The notes beneath the pieces were generated by a model. The model saw nothing but the letters and a program-made list of their open reading frames with translations. It was not told the origin of the DNA and did no database searches. Shown piece after piece: positions 37,457 to 46,741 of a stretch of 64,000 nt of DNA (within the stretch, counting starts at the first letter, position 1; the number at the start of each line of letters is the position of its first letter). The translations under genes were made by a program, and so were the position numbers. The stretch lies in NCBI GenBank assembly GCA_947503885.1, contig CANNFD010000002.1, positions 310,001 through 374,000 of the forward strand. Direction: 5' to 3'. Source of the stretch: an uncultured Olleya sp. GTDB lineage: Bacteria; Bacteroidota; Bacteroidia; Flavobacteriales; Flavobacteriaceae.

Positions 37457-38179
37457 TTACTTGTCCATTTGTGATATCAACGCTAGCAATCCAATCGGTA
37501 CCACCTCCTGAACCGTTAAGTTGTAAAGAAATGTATATATCCCCTGTACAAGTGTCATATCTTCATTAGTACCAATACTGTACCCTGAATATCCTGGCGC
37601 CATAACTAATTCTATATGGTCTACTCCTGCTCCAAATGCATTAGGAACAATTGCACCTGTAGTTATATCGAATGCAAAAATAAATTCCGGCCCACTTGTT
37701 GGACTACTAATTCCATAATATACGTTATCTAGTGATCGGCTTATACCATAAACTCTTTCTATTTTTGTACCATTACCTAATGTTCCAAACAGTCCTGATC
37801 CTAAAGGCTGAACACCTGCTGCTAGATTATTTAAATCATATACATAAATTCCAAGATTTTGATAATCTGATGTGATATAAACCACATACAGTTTGTCTCC
37901 AACTACAACACAATCTTTTGCTCTACCTGGTAGATTGTTTGTACCATTATTTAAGTTACCAATATGTGTCCATGTATTACCTCCTGTAGTATTAGGCTCT
38001 TGACTTACATATACTTGATGTGGACTATTCTCATTAATAGTATATGCTGCTAAACCATAGGCACTATATTGAGCATATAATATTGCTGAAAAAAGAAATA
38101 GAAAACTAGAAAAAAATATGCTTTTTAGTGAGCACTTATATTTAATCCCATTTATAGGTGAATGTAATTCTGTATTCAT
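37457..38179 (-). CDS. T9SS-secreted surface protein, N-terminal portion (frameshifted gene A)
   Basis: The piece has a signal peptide ([18 protein letters not shown]) and a beta-propeller-like repeat region ([27 protein letters not shown]). After [11 protein letters not shown] the frame changes to a non-homologous tail and stops. Adding one C to the C4 tract at 37541-37544 makes it read [15 protein letters not shown] and run on into the 33216-37310 frame. The full protein would be about 1,654 residues. A -7 box at 38215-38222 supports this as the true 5' end. Confidence 0.8.
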   Translation of the reverse strand: MNTELHSPINGIKYKCSLKSIFFSSFLFLFSAILYAQYSAYGLAAYTINENSPHQVYVSQEPNTTGGNTWTHIGNLNNGTNNLPGRAKDCVVVGDKLYVVYITSDYQNLGIYVYDLNNLAAGVQPLGSGLFGTLGNGTKIERVYGISRSLDNVYYGISSPTSGPEFIFAFDITTGAIVPNAFGAGVDHIELVMAPGYSGYSIGTNEDMTLVQGIYTFLYNLTVQEVVPIGLLALISQMDK

Positions 38180-38214
38180 AGGTTAAGTAATTAATATCGA
38201 TAGACTTGGGGAGT

Positions 38215-38222
38215 CAAAGATA
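38215..38222 (-). promoter_or_regulatory. Putative -7 box (TATCTTTG) for surface-protein gene A
   Basis: This is an exact TAnnTTTG match giving a leader of about 29 bases. Gene B has a similar TAGCTTTG at the same relative place. Two more exact matches (TAAATTTG at 38234-38241 and 38283-38290) lie upstream within an 11-base direct repeat. Confidence 0.45.
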
Positions 38223-38408
38223 ACTGTGTAAGACAAATTTACATTTTTTGAAAGTGTTTTATAGAAACTAATCGACAACAGACAAATTTAATCGCCCAAA
38301 ACCATAAATTTTGACTAATTTTTACGTAAAGCACTATAAATCTTTTAATTAACTAACAAAACTACAATTAATTGCTATGCAGTATTTCACAAAAAAAATT
38401 AGTTTGTG

Positions 38409-39890
38409 TTACTCTATAATTATCTTTTTATCTATGCTTTGGTTGTTTGTTGTAGTAATACTAACTATGTACATTCCTGTGCTTAAATTAGAGATGCTTA
38501 TTCCACTTTCTAGTTGTTGGTTTGTTAATGATTTATTATTATAAACCTCTTGACCTAAAGTGTTATATAATTGCACTGTTTTAACCTTACTTTCTAATCC
38601 TTTTACAAATAATAACGCTTGTGTGTTTTGGTAAAAGATTGAAGTGTTTTGCGTTTCTAATTCAAAATCTTCATTACTTAATGCTTCAGCATTTTTAAAG
38701 ACAATATCAAAACGATCGTTAAACGTACCTGCTGTTGATGTAAAACTGTATGGAGTTGCAGACGTTAAGTCATGGTAAGTCCCTGTTAAGTTATCTAATA
38801 AATACATTTCTTGGTCTGCTGGAAAGTTCTCAAACTCTGAAACTGCTATTGTATAGGTTAAATTACCATCTGACTTAAAGTTAAGATCCACAACTTTTTC
38901 TGGTGTAATTGATCCATAAGCCTGTATTACCATTTGCTCTGTTCCTAATGGTAAGGTTAGGTCGTTTGTAAACACTTCAAATACTTTTGCATCATATCCA
39001 TAATCAAATCCATCTGTAGTAGCATCGCTAAATCCTAAAACCAATTCTCTACCTAGTCCATTGTTAGCCACTAACTCTAGTCTTATTTTTTGTATTAACT
39101 CCTCTTCGCTTGTTGTTTCTACTGTTGCATTTTCATTAGTTGTTTTAAAGAAAATAGACTGCGAAGGGTCTTCTTTTTGAAATTTACGTTGTCCGTTATT
39201 AAATTGAAGGTTTCCAGTACCTACAACCTCTACCATAAATCCTTGTCCAACTGGCAAATAACGTTGTGGTGTTTTTGTTCCGGATTGATCTGCTGTTTGC
39301 CCTCCGTTTAACCCAATAAATTGATAAGCTCTTGTTCCTGCAAATTTGTTTCTGGTAGCATAACCACCTTCATAAGCATTAAGTACATGAGAGTCTCCTG
39401 CCCATTGCTCCCATAAATATATAGCACCTCCTCCTCCTAAAAGGGTTTCATTATCTTCTATAAATTGATGGGTATCTATTGCTGAAGGATATGGATTACC
39501 TACTAAATATTGTGTTTTACTAACACCTCCTACTGATCCATCTCCTCCGGTGTCTGTTGCACTTAATAAGATAGTCCCGTTGTTTGGTTTACCTTCAAAT
39601 ATATATTCTGATAGAGTACCGCCTCCTTTTTGAGTATAACCTAAACCTGATTGTAATGCTGTATTTGTGTTTAAACCACTCCAATGGTAATAAGATACCC
39701 CGTTTTGGTATTTGTATAACCAATACGTACTAATCTTACCGTCTTCATGATAGGCATTAGTAAATTGGACTTGATTACCAGAAGCATCTTTTAACATCCC
39801 TATATTAAATGGGGTGTTGTTTGGGTTGTTTGTACTTGTATTGTTATCTATTAAACTTGTACTTGAAAGTGTTCCTACTGGTGCCCCCAA
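38409..39890 (-). CDS. T9SS-secreted surface protein, C-terminal portion (frameshifted gene B)
   Basis: The 493-residue frame begins only at an alternative TTG and carries the T9SS sorting domain, ending KKIIIE. It is almost identical to the end of gene A. It continues the 39875-42685 frame if the C5 tract at 39884-39888 is restored to the C6 seen in the paralogue, so it is a severed C-terminus and not an independent gene. Without it the N-terminal protein would lack its secretion/anchoring signal. The stop is TAA at 38409; no strong terminator follows. Confidence 0.85.
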   Translation of the reverse strand: MGAPVGTLSSTSLIDNNTSTNNPNNTPFNIGMLKDASGNQVQFTNAYHEDGKISTYWLYKYQNGVSYYHWSGLNTNTALQSGLGYTQKGGGTLSEYIFEGKPNNGTILLSATDTGGDGSVGGVSKTQYLVGNPYPSAIDTHQFIEDNETLLGGGGAIYLWEQWAGDSHVLNAYEGGYATRNKFAGTRAYQFIGLNGGQTADQSGTKTPQRYLPVGQGFMVEVVGTGNLQFNNGQRKFQKEDPSQSIFFKTTNENATVETTSEEELIQKIRLELVANNGLGRELVLGFSDATTDGFDYGYDAKVFEVFTNDLTLPLGTEQMVIQAYGSITPEKVVDLNFKSDGNLTYTIAVSEFENFPADQEMYLLDNLTGTYHDLTSATPYSFTSTAGTFNDRFDIVFKNAEALSNEDFELETQNTSIFYQNTQALLFVKGLESKVKTVQLYNTLGQEVYNNKSLTNQQLESGISISNLSTGMYIVSITTTNNQSIDKKIIIE

Positions 39891-40043
39891 TAGTTATATC
39901 TGTACATATTATTTTGTCCTTCTTGGCGACGTAATATTTTACCCGTTGCTGAAGTCACTAAATCACTGTGGACACCTTGTACTAACTGTGAATCGTTTTG
40001 TAAATCTAACGTTCCGTTTAACTCTAAATACCAACTGTTGTTT
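38413..40043. repeat. Direct repeat copy 2 (3' end of surface-protein gene B)
   Basis: This is the partner of 33220-34851 at an offset of 5,193 bases (5,192 after the missing C). It is in the same orientation and in tandem with copy 1, so it is a substrate for recombination or gene conversion that would delete or fuse the two genes. Confidence 0.9.
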
Positions 40044-42685
40044 TCTTGATTGTCTCCGTTTATAGTTAAAGACTTATTAGAGTCTACAAATAACCCTATA
40101 TTTTTTATTTGATGATTTGCATGTACATTATCTTTTATGTGTACAATACTCCAATCTTTATTATTTGCTACATCTGTAATATCCCAAACATCGCCATGCA
40201 ACCAGGTTGTAGCACTTGTCCAACTTCCATCTGCAGCACTTTGATAAGGCATTGGTGCTGTTTGTGGTTGAATAGTTGTTATGTTATTTAACTTAGCGGT
40301 ATTATTGTTTGATGAGTAATCTGAAGTTGTACTATTTACAATATCTGTCATTGGATAGTAAGCCATTAAATTATTCCATGATACTGTGTTATTTGTTGAT
40401 ATATCAATAATATCTTTTGGTATAATTGTCCCTCTTACCTTTCCTGCATTATTATAAATTTCTTGATAGACCATACGTTGGATTTGGTCTTCTGTTAATG
40501 CAGAATTAAATACTCTTACTTCGTCTATGTTACCTTTAAAATATCTTTTATTACTAGTGTTTCTTGATAATCTTCCAATTTCAAAATCACCTGTCCAAGA
40601 AGAAGTTGTTGTTATTACATGACCTATTTGGTCAGATCTTGAGCTAGTGGTCATCTTTTTACCATCAACATATATTGTTTGCACACCTGTTGTAGATGAA
40701 AACGTTCCAGTTATATGATGCCATTCGTTAAAATTAATTGCATTTCCTTGAACATTAGTTGTTATACCCAATGATGTACGAATAGAAAAAATAGGGATGT
40801 TACCATTCTGCAAAAATATTCGACATGAAATATCTTCCCCAACAACATTAACATAACTAAATGTTCCGTTTACTAGGTCTGATTTTACCCATGCCATCAA
40901 AGTTAACTCGCCTTTACCATCAAGCAAACTATTACTTGACACATAGTCATCGACACCATCAAAATCTATAGTCGCTGATGACGGTGGATTAACATTAAAC
41001 AAATCACGATAATCTAAATCACCACCATTGCTTAAATCTCCATCTGTATCAGGCAGGATTGAACTTGAAGGATTATTTATCTGGTCATTAACATCCGTAG
41101 GGTCTGACATATTAGTCCCTTCAAAAGCATTATCTAAACCATCATTATCACTATCTAAACCTGTGACAGCATTAGCCATCCCATTCTCTTCAATATCTGG
41201 TGTACCATCATTATCACTATCTAAATCTATATAATCAGGTGTTCCATCTCCATCTGTATCTTCAAAAGAGGTCATTCCTATTCCGTAATTATCGTCAATA
41301 CCATCTTTATTAACATCAGTCATCGCGTTTCCGCTACCACTAGGAGCGATATAACCAACTGTAGGTTGTGCTTCTATATTATCCGGAATACCATCATTAT
41401 CTGCATCGATATCTAAAAAATCATAATTAGATGTGTTGTCTGTGTTAATCGGATTAGTTCCTGTTCCTGCAGAACTTGGAATACCTAATGTTAACAAGCC
41501 AGATCCGATACTCCCATCTGCTTTTCCATCAAAATTTGTATCAATACCACCAGATTCAAACACATCTGTAATACCATCATTATCACTATCTAAATCCAAA
41601 TGATTAGGAATTCCGTCTGAGTCAAAATCTAAATTTGCACAAACACCAAAACTATTAAGTGTACAAAAATCAGGATCTTTATAATTAGGTGTACCATCTA
41701 TATCATAATCTCCTGAAGGGTCAACACCTCCAGACTCGACAATATCCGTAATTCCGTCATTATCATCATCTAAATCATCGACATCACTAAGTCCATCTTT
41801 ATCATTATCTGGTAGTGTTAAAATAAAAAGTTTTCCGTCACCGTCATCAACGGTAGCAGCTGTTATTTGTGCTTTTGTAATTATAGATCCTGTCGGTGCA
41901 ATATCATTTAAATAGAACAATGCAATCCCAATAGTACCATAATTATCAATTACACGGTCACTAAGCCAATAGTCTGACCCAAATTGCGGTGGGTTTACAG
42001 CTCCTGGGGTTCCAAAACTACTACTAGTTCCTGTTCCACCATAGCCATATTTTGTTGATCCTTGATTAACAAAAGTTTCACCTAAACTTTGCTCAGCTCC
42101 TCCACCAATAGGAATACCAAAAAATTCAATATGATAACAGTTATTTGCATTACGTTCTGTAATAGCAACAACCCCACTAGAACTAGCTACTATACCAGTC
42201 CCATAAGACAAAGTCTGACGTTGTGCATTTGTTGTTTCTTCTAAAATAAAGTTATCACAAATATTTGCTCCATTTCCATTAGTCTCAAAATAATTATTAA
42301 GATTTAGAGATTGGTACGCAGCTAACGCAGAAGCATTCCATGTAGGACTAGCACTTGTTGTTTCTATCTTTGGACCATTTAACCTTATACTATTGTATCC
42401 GTGTCCATTAGGACCTAATTGAGTCAACTCATAAGCAGTTGGAATACCAAACTCAAAATAAACATTTCCATTTACCGTAATACTTTCAATAGTAGCAGGG
42501 TGTTTTGGTGATGTTTGAGTATCACTCCATTGAAAACTTACTCCATTTTGAATACTAGGCGCATTTATTTGCCCATTAACTACTGTTGTGAATAAAAATA
42601 TAATGAATATAGAAGTGCTTAAGGCAACACTAGAGGTGTTAATGCCAAAACACAAGTGTGTATTACTAAGTTTTGTTAGGTTCAT
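39875..42685 (-). CDS. T9SS-secreted surface protein, N-terminal and central portion (frameshifted gene B)
   Basis: The 936-residue frame starts MNLTKLSNTHLCFG with a late signal anchor (STSIFIIFLFTTVVNGQ). Next is a domain with ITVNGNVYFEFGIPTAYEL, a dense run of thrombospondin type-3 repeats ([31 protein letters not shown]), and a LamG-like domain (ATIDFDGVDDYVSSNSL, about 570-740). It stops prematurely at YRYNYWGHQ, where gene A reads [11 protein letters not shown]. The whole gene restored by one C would be about 1,425 residues. A -7 box TAGCTTTG lies at 42716-42723. Predicted to be a calcium-dependent surface adhesin or glycan-binder. Confidence 0.88.
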   Translation of the reverse strand: MNLTKLSNTHLCFGINTSSVALSTSIFIIFLFTTVVNGQINAPSIQNGVSFQWSDTQTSPKHPATIESITVNGNVYFEFGIPTAYELTQLGPNGHGYNSIRLNGPKIETTSASPTWNASALAAYQSLNLNNYFETNGNGANICDNFILEETTNAQRQTLSYGTGIVASSSGVVAITERNANNCYHIEFFGIPIGGGAEQSLGETFVNQGSTKYGYGGTGTSSSFGTPGAVNPPQFGSDYWLSDRVIDNYGTIGIALFYLNDIAPTGSIITKAQITAATVDDGDGKLFILTLPDNDKDGLSDVDDLDDDNDGITDIVESGGVDPSGDYDIDGTPNYKDPDFCTLNSFGVCANLDFDSDGIPNHLDLDSDNDGITDVFESGGIDTNFDGKADGSIGSGLLTLGIPSSAGTGTNPINTDNTSNYDFLDIDADNDGIPDNIEAQPTVGYIAPSGSGNAMTDVNKDGIDDNYGIGMTSFEDTDGDGTPDYIDLDSDNDGTPDIEENGMANAVTGLDSDNDGLDNAFEGTNMSDPTDVNDQINNPSSSILPDTDGDLSNGGDLDYRDLFNVNPPSSATIDFDGVDDYVSSNSLLDGKGELTLMAWVKSDLVNGTFSYVNVVGEDISCRIFLQNGNIPIFSIRTSLGITTNVQGNAINFNEWHHITGTFSSTTGVQTIYVDGKKMTTSSRSDQIGHVITTTSSWTGDFEIGRLSRNTSNKRYFKGNIDEVRVFNSALTEDQIQRMVYQEIYNNAGKVRGTIIPKDIIDISTNNTVSWNNLMAYYPMTDIVNSTTSDYSSNNNTAKLNNITTIQPQTAPMPYQSAADGSWTSATTWLHGDVWDITDVANNKDWSIVHIKDNVHANHQIKNIGLFVDSNKSLTINGDNQENNSWYLELNGTLDLQNDSQLVQGVHSDLVTSATGKILRRQEGQNNMYRYNYWGHQ

Positions 42686-42715
42686 AAGATATATAGATTT
42701 GGGATCTATCGCCTA

Positions 42716-42723
42716 CAAAGCTA
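42716..42723 (-). promoter_or_regulatory. Putative -7 box (TAGCTTTG) for surface-protein gene B
   Basis: This is an exact TAnnTTTG match on the minus strand with a leader of about 24 bases; no -33 element was seen. Confidence 0.45.
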
Positions 42724-42874
42724 AGTTCTAAATTTAAGAAAATAATAAAATTGTACGATTTTTCGTTAAGTAGACCTGTTTTAACGATTAAACACATTTT
42801 TTATTAAAACTCTAATAATCAACACATAAGAAAATAAACTTGAAATAATACCTATATAAACTGCCTTAAAGCTA

Positions 42875-44236
42875 TTAAGAAATAATAAAATCTACTAAGT
42901 CTTCAATCTTTGAGATTAACTGAATTTTAATAGCGGTATCTTTTAAAGAAATCTTGTTGTATTTAGAAACAAAAATAGTCGAAAACCCTAATTTCTCTGC
43001 TTCAAGAATACGTTGCTCCACGCGTTGTACAGGACGTATTTCTCCAGACAAACCTACCTCTGCAGCAAAACAATAAGTAGACATCAAGGCTTCATCTTCG
43101 TTGGAGGATAATATTGCAGCTACTACTGCTAAATCTATTGCAGGATCATCAACAGAGATCCCTCCTGTAATGTTTAAAAAGACATCTTTTGCGCCTAATC
43201 TAAAACCAGCGCGTTTTTCTAGAACTGCCAACAACATATTTAATCGTTTGGCATTAAACCCTGTCGCGCTACGTTGTGGTGTCCCATAAACTGCAGTACT
43301 AACTAAAGCTTGCACCTCTATCATTAAAGGTCGCATACCTTCTAAAGTTGCCGCTATTGCATTACCTGATAATTCTTCGTCTTTTTTAGAAATTAATATC
43401 TCACTTGGGTTAGATACTTCTCTTAGTCCAGAGCCTTGCATCTCATATATACCTAGCTCATGCGTTGAACCAAACCTATTTTTTTGTGCACGTAAAATTC
43501 TAAATACATGGTTACGGTCTCCTTCAAAATGAAGGACAGTATCTACCATATGTTCTAAAATTTTTGGCCCAGCGATGTTACCATCTTTAGTTATATGTCC
43601 AATTAAAATAACAGGGGTATTGGTTTCTTTTGCAAACTTGATTAACTCTGTTGTACATTCTTTTACTTGAGAGATACTTCCGCTAGACGACTCGATATAA
43701 TCCGAATGTAAGGTTTGAATCGAATCAATTATAACTATATCAGGCTGTAAAGCTTCTATTTGCTTAAAAATGTTTTGTGTTTTAGTTTCGGTTAGGATGT
43801 AACAGCTTTCGTTGTTTGGATTAATACGTTCGGCACGCATTTTTATTTGCTTTTGACTTTCTTCTCCAGAAACGTATAACGTTTTATAAGGTAATTTTAA
43901 TGAGATTTGAAGCAACAGCGTACTTTTACCTATTCCTGGCTCTCCACCTAAAAGAGTTAGCGACCCTGGAACAATACCGCCACCTAACACACGATTAAAC
44001 TCAGCATCAAGTGTGTCTAATCTAGCCTCTTTAGAGGCATCAATTTCTTTTATCCTTAAAGGCTTGGAAGCTCTTTTTGGACTATTAGTTGGGGTTTTCC
44101 AATCGCTTTTTTCAGGTTTTTGCACGACCTCTTCCACAATTGTATTCCACTCTTTACAAGCGTTACATTGTCCTTGCCATTTGGCATATTGGGTGCCACA
44201 ATTTTGACAAAAAAAAGTTGTTTTTACTTTAGCCAT
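42875..44236 (-). CDS. radA: DNA repair protein RadA
   Basis: The 453-residue RecA-related branch-migration ATPase acts in recombinational repair. Domains in order: zinc finger with Cys 10, 13, 24 and 27, Walker A GGEPGIGKSTLLLQ, the RadA-specific KNRFG motif (AQKNRFGSTHELG), and a C-terminal Lon-protease-like domain (VGLSGEIRPVQRVEQRI). It is the last gene of the panC-panD-flippase-esterase-radA run, 2 bases after the esterase-like gene. The 42686-42874 gap downstream shows no clear terminator. Confidence 0.97.
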   Translation of the reverse strand: MAKVKTTFFCQNCGTQYAKWQGQCNACKEWNTIVEEVVQKPEKSDWKTPTNSPKRASKPLRIKEIDASKEARLDTLDAEFNRVLGGGIVPGSLTLLGGEPGIGKSTLLLQISLKLPYKTLYVSGEESQKQIKMRAERINPNNESCYILTETKTQNIFKQIEALQPDIVIIDSIQTLHSDYIESSSGSISQVKECTTELIKFAKETNTPVILIGHITKDGNIAGPKILEHMVDTVLHFEGDRNHVFRILRAQKNRFGSTHELGIYEMQGSGLREVSNPSEILISKKDEELSGNAIAATLEGMRPLMIEVQALVSTAVYGTPQRSATGFNAKRLNMLLAVLEKRAGFRLGAKDVFLNITGGISVDDPAIDLAVVAAILSSNEDEALMSTYCFAAEVGLSGEIRPVQRVEQRILEAEKLGFSTIFVSKYNKISLKDTAIKIQLISKIEDLVDFIIS

Positions 44237-44238
44237 TA

Positions 44239-45384
44239 TTAATATCCAAAATCTGCTTTAATTTGCTCTGACAATTCTAAAACGTGATCTTTAGTTATCC
44301 CTGCAATTTCTGACAATACGTAAGCAGATTGGTAAGTTTTCATTGCTTTTTTAGGTTTTCCTGTCTCTTCATAAAAGCGTCCTAAATAGTAATTACCAAG
44401 TAACGTGTCTGGATATTCTTTTCTAGCAAGTTTTCCTAAATCTTCAAAATAATCCCAATTTTCTTTTTTCTTAATCGCTGCTTCAATTGCTTTAAAGTCA
44501 TTAATTAATATAGGTTTTTTTATTCCGAATAAATCATCAATCATTTGATACTTTTCAGTCAAATAATTTACTGGATTTCCTTCTAGTTTAAGTATGGTTT
44601 CTTTGTATTCTTTTTTACTAATTGGCTGAAACACAAAAAATATACTTTCTAATGCTTTTGGTATAGCATGTGTTGGCAGAGTATAATGTGAAGGCCCTTC
44701 AAAGGTATCAAAAGTCTTAAGTACATTATTATTTTCTATTCCTTTTAAACTATTAGATAATGCTTCTGTTTTTTCTTGAATATCTGACGCATCATTTGTT
44801 GTTGTTGCTAAATAATAAAAAGTTTTTTGCTGAATATTAGCAAACACTTCTGTCAAATAACTTGGCATATCGGGTGCCAATTCTGGGCTTAATACTATAT
44901 AAGATTGAAACAACGGAACCCCTTTTAATAAATAGTAGTTTATAAAATTAGCTGTTTTACCATGTCCGATTGCTACTTTAAAATTTTCTGTACGGAAAGT
45001 TTTATTTATATAAGGGACCAACTCCATACTTACAAACTCAAAAAAGGCTGCTCCAGTTTCGATTGGTAACGAGTTTTGCTCGCTATAATAACAGTCATTC
45101 TCGCGTAATCCATATTGATTAACACCAATAACAATTGCTTCTGGTATATCTTCCCAATAAGCATAATAGTCAACATTTCCGGCTACGGGTTCAAATAAAT
45201 AATCTGCATCAAACACATAAATGACTGGATATTTTTTATCTGAAGTATCGTAATTTCTTGGTAACTGAATTTTTATCTGTCTAGTCTCACCTAACTTTTC
45301 AGAATTAAGCTCTTTATACATGGTTTGTGCTGTAAGATTAGATAGCATAAATAAGCCTACAAAAAGAAAAAGAATACGTTTCAT
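44239..45384 (-). CDS. Exported esterase-D-fold protein, probably catalytically altered, with a TPR-like C-terminus
   Basis: The 381-residue protein has a signal peptide (cut near LTAQ) and an alpha/beta-hydrolase domain of the PF00756 type (IKIQLPRNYDTSDKKYPVIYVFDADYLFEP, EAIVIGVNQYG). The nucleophile elbow, normally GxSxG, reads GHGKT here (44950-44970), so the usual serine is absent. The C-terminal ~60 residues resemble a tetratricopeptide repeat (LLGNYYLGRFYEETGKPKKA). It may be a binding protein and not an active esterase. It is transcribed with panC-panD-flippase upstream and radA downstream. Confidence 0.8.
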   Translation of the reverse strand: MKRILFLFVGLFMLSNLTAQTMYKELNSEKLGETRQIKIQLPRNYDTSDKKYPVIYVFDADYLFEPVAGNVDYYAYWEDIPEAIVIGVNQYGLRENDCYYSEQNSLPIETGAAFFEFVSMELVPYINKTFRTENFKVAIGHGKTANFINYYLLKGVPLFQSYIVLSPELAPDMPSYLTEVFANIQQKTFYYLATTTNDASDIQEKTEALSNSLKGIENNNVLKTFDTFEGPSHYTLPTHAIPKALESIFFVFQPISKKEYKETILKLEGNPVNYLTEKYQMIDDLFGIKKPILINDFKAIEAAIKKKENWDYFEDLGKLARKEYPDTLLGNYYLGRFYEETGKPKKAMKTYQSAYVLSEIAGITKDHVLELSEQIKADFGY

Positions 45385-45420
45385 GATATGTACTGATTAA
45401 GTTTGGGTGTAAGTTACAAA

Positions 45421-46377
45421 TTATTTGTTTCGGTTGAAAAACGGAAGATATAATAAAGAGAGTCCTCCAAAGACAAATACTAATATTGCTTGAGAGCCCC
45501 ACATAATCCAACCAAATGCGCGACTTGGATCTTCTGGTAAGCTAAATAAAGAAAACGCAATAACGATAGCTTCTGGATAAGACCCTACACCACCATTAGT
45601 AGCTGCAATACTAAAAGTAGCTAAAATAAAACCAATTAAAACTGCCCCAAAAGGGATTGTATTTAGGTCAGGAAAAGCCAGTGTTGTCACATAAAACATT
45701 AAGATATACATCGTCCAAATAAACAAGGTATGAAATATAAATGCCCACTTTTTTTTCATTTTAAAAATACTTAGTGCGCCTTCTATCAATCCATTAACAA
45801 AGTCTTTTATTTTTAAAGCTAATTTAGAATTGCTTCTTTTAAGAACTAAAATAGAAACTGAGCCTAAGACGGATAAAACAACGCCTCCAATAATGATTTT
45901 TGTTGGATTAAATTTTTCTGCTAGAAAACCATAAATAAAGTCAAATTGCAAAAACAAGGTTATTGCTATAATCCCTAGCATTACTATCATATCTGCTATA
46001 CGCTCTGCAACTATTGTCCCAAATCCTTTTTCAAAAGGAACACCTTCATAATTAGTTAAAATTGTGGCTCTAGCAACCTCACCTGCTCTTGGGATAGTGT
46101 AATTAATAAGGTAGGTGGCAAATACAGCCATAATACTATTCCCTAGTTTTATTTTATACCCCAAAGGTTCTAACATAAAAACCCACCGATAAGCTCTTGA
46201 CAAATGACTTAATAATCCAAAAACAGCACCTAATAAAATATATTTATAATCTGCTTTTTTAGCAAACTCTAATAAGTCTTCAAAGGATAGTTTTGACAAA
46301 GAATACCATATTAAAAAAACTCCCAATAAAATTGGGAGCGTGATTTTTAATATTTGTATGACTGGTCTTTTAGACAT
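45421..46377 (-). CDS. Lysylphosphatidylglycerol-synthetase/flippase-like membrane protein (UPF0104)
   Basis: The 318-residue polytopic protein has about eight hydrophobic helices and family signatures SHLSRAYRWVFMLEPLGYK, YLINYTIPRAGEVARATIL and ATNGGVGSYPEAIVIAFSLF. The family (AglD/MprF transmembrane domain) includes lipid flippases and glycolipid-related proteins; it lacks the aminoacyl-transferase domain of MprF. It begins on the base directly after the panD stop, so it is cotranscribed with pantothenate genes, a conserved but unexplained link in Flavobacteriaceae. Confidence 0.87.
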   Translation of the reverse strand: MSKRPVIQILKITLPILLGVFLIWYSLSKLSFEDLLEFAKKADYKYILLGAVFGLLSHLSRAYRWVFMLEPLGYKIKLGNSIMAVFATYLINYTIPRAGEVARATILTNYEGVPFEKGFGTIVAERIADMIVMLGIIAITLFLQFDFIYGFLAEKFNPTKIIIGGVVLSVLGSVSILVLKRSNSKLALKIKDFVNGLIEGALSIFKMKKKWAFIFHTLFIWTMYILMFYVTTLAFPDLNTIPFGAVLIGFILATFSIAATNGGVGSYPEAIVIAFSLFSLPEDPSRAFGWIMWGSQAILVFVFGGLSLLYLPFFNRNK

Positions 46378-46728
46378 TTACTTTAATAAATTAGTAGCTT
46401 CATCTGGAAACACTAATGATGGTTTAAATACTTTAGCCTCTTCCATATCCATGAAAGCGTAAGTTATTAATATCAAGATATCGTCTTTAGCAACTAATCT
46501 TGATGCTGCACCATTTAAGGTGATTTCTCCACTGTTTCTAGGTCCAGGTATTGCATAAGTTTCTAATCGTGCCCCATTGTTATTATTAACAATTTGCACT
46601 TTTTCTCCTTGAACAATATTAGCTGCATCCATTAAATCCTCATCAATAGTTATACTACCAATGTAATTTAGGTCAGCACCTGTTACTTTTACTCTGTGAA
46701 TTTTAGATTTTACTACTTGTATTTGCAT
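46378..46728 (-). CDS. panD: Aspartate 1-decarboxylase
   Basis: The 116-residue pyruvoyl enzyme makes beta-alanine from aspartate for pantothenate. The self-cleavage site Gly24-Ser25 lies in [12 protein letters not shown]; after cleavage Ser25 becomes the pyruvoyl group. Other family residues include [12 protein letters not shown] and the [10 protein letters not shown] strand. It lies 13 bases downstream of panC, so the two beta-alanine-to-pantothenate steps are coupled. Confidence 0.97.
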   Translation of the reverse strand: MQIQVVKSKIHRVKVTGADLNYIGSITIDEDLMDAANIVQGEKVQIVNNNNGARLETYAIPGPRNSGEITLNGAASRLVAKDDILILITYAFMDMEEAKVFKPSLVFPDEATNLLK

Positions 46729-46741
46729 AGGGCAAAGATAA

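Noticed and set aside
33216-42685. Treating the four T9SS-related frames as four separate genes
   Set aside because: Two have only alternative starts inside the frame of a paralogue, and one added C joins each pair; they are halves of two genes.
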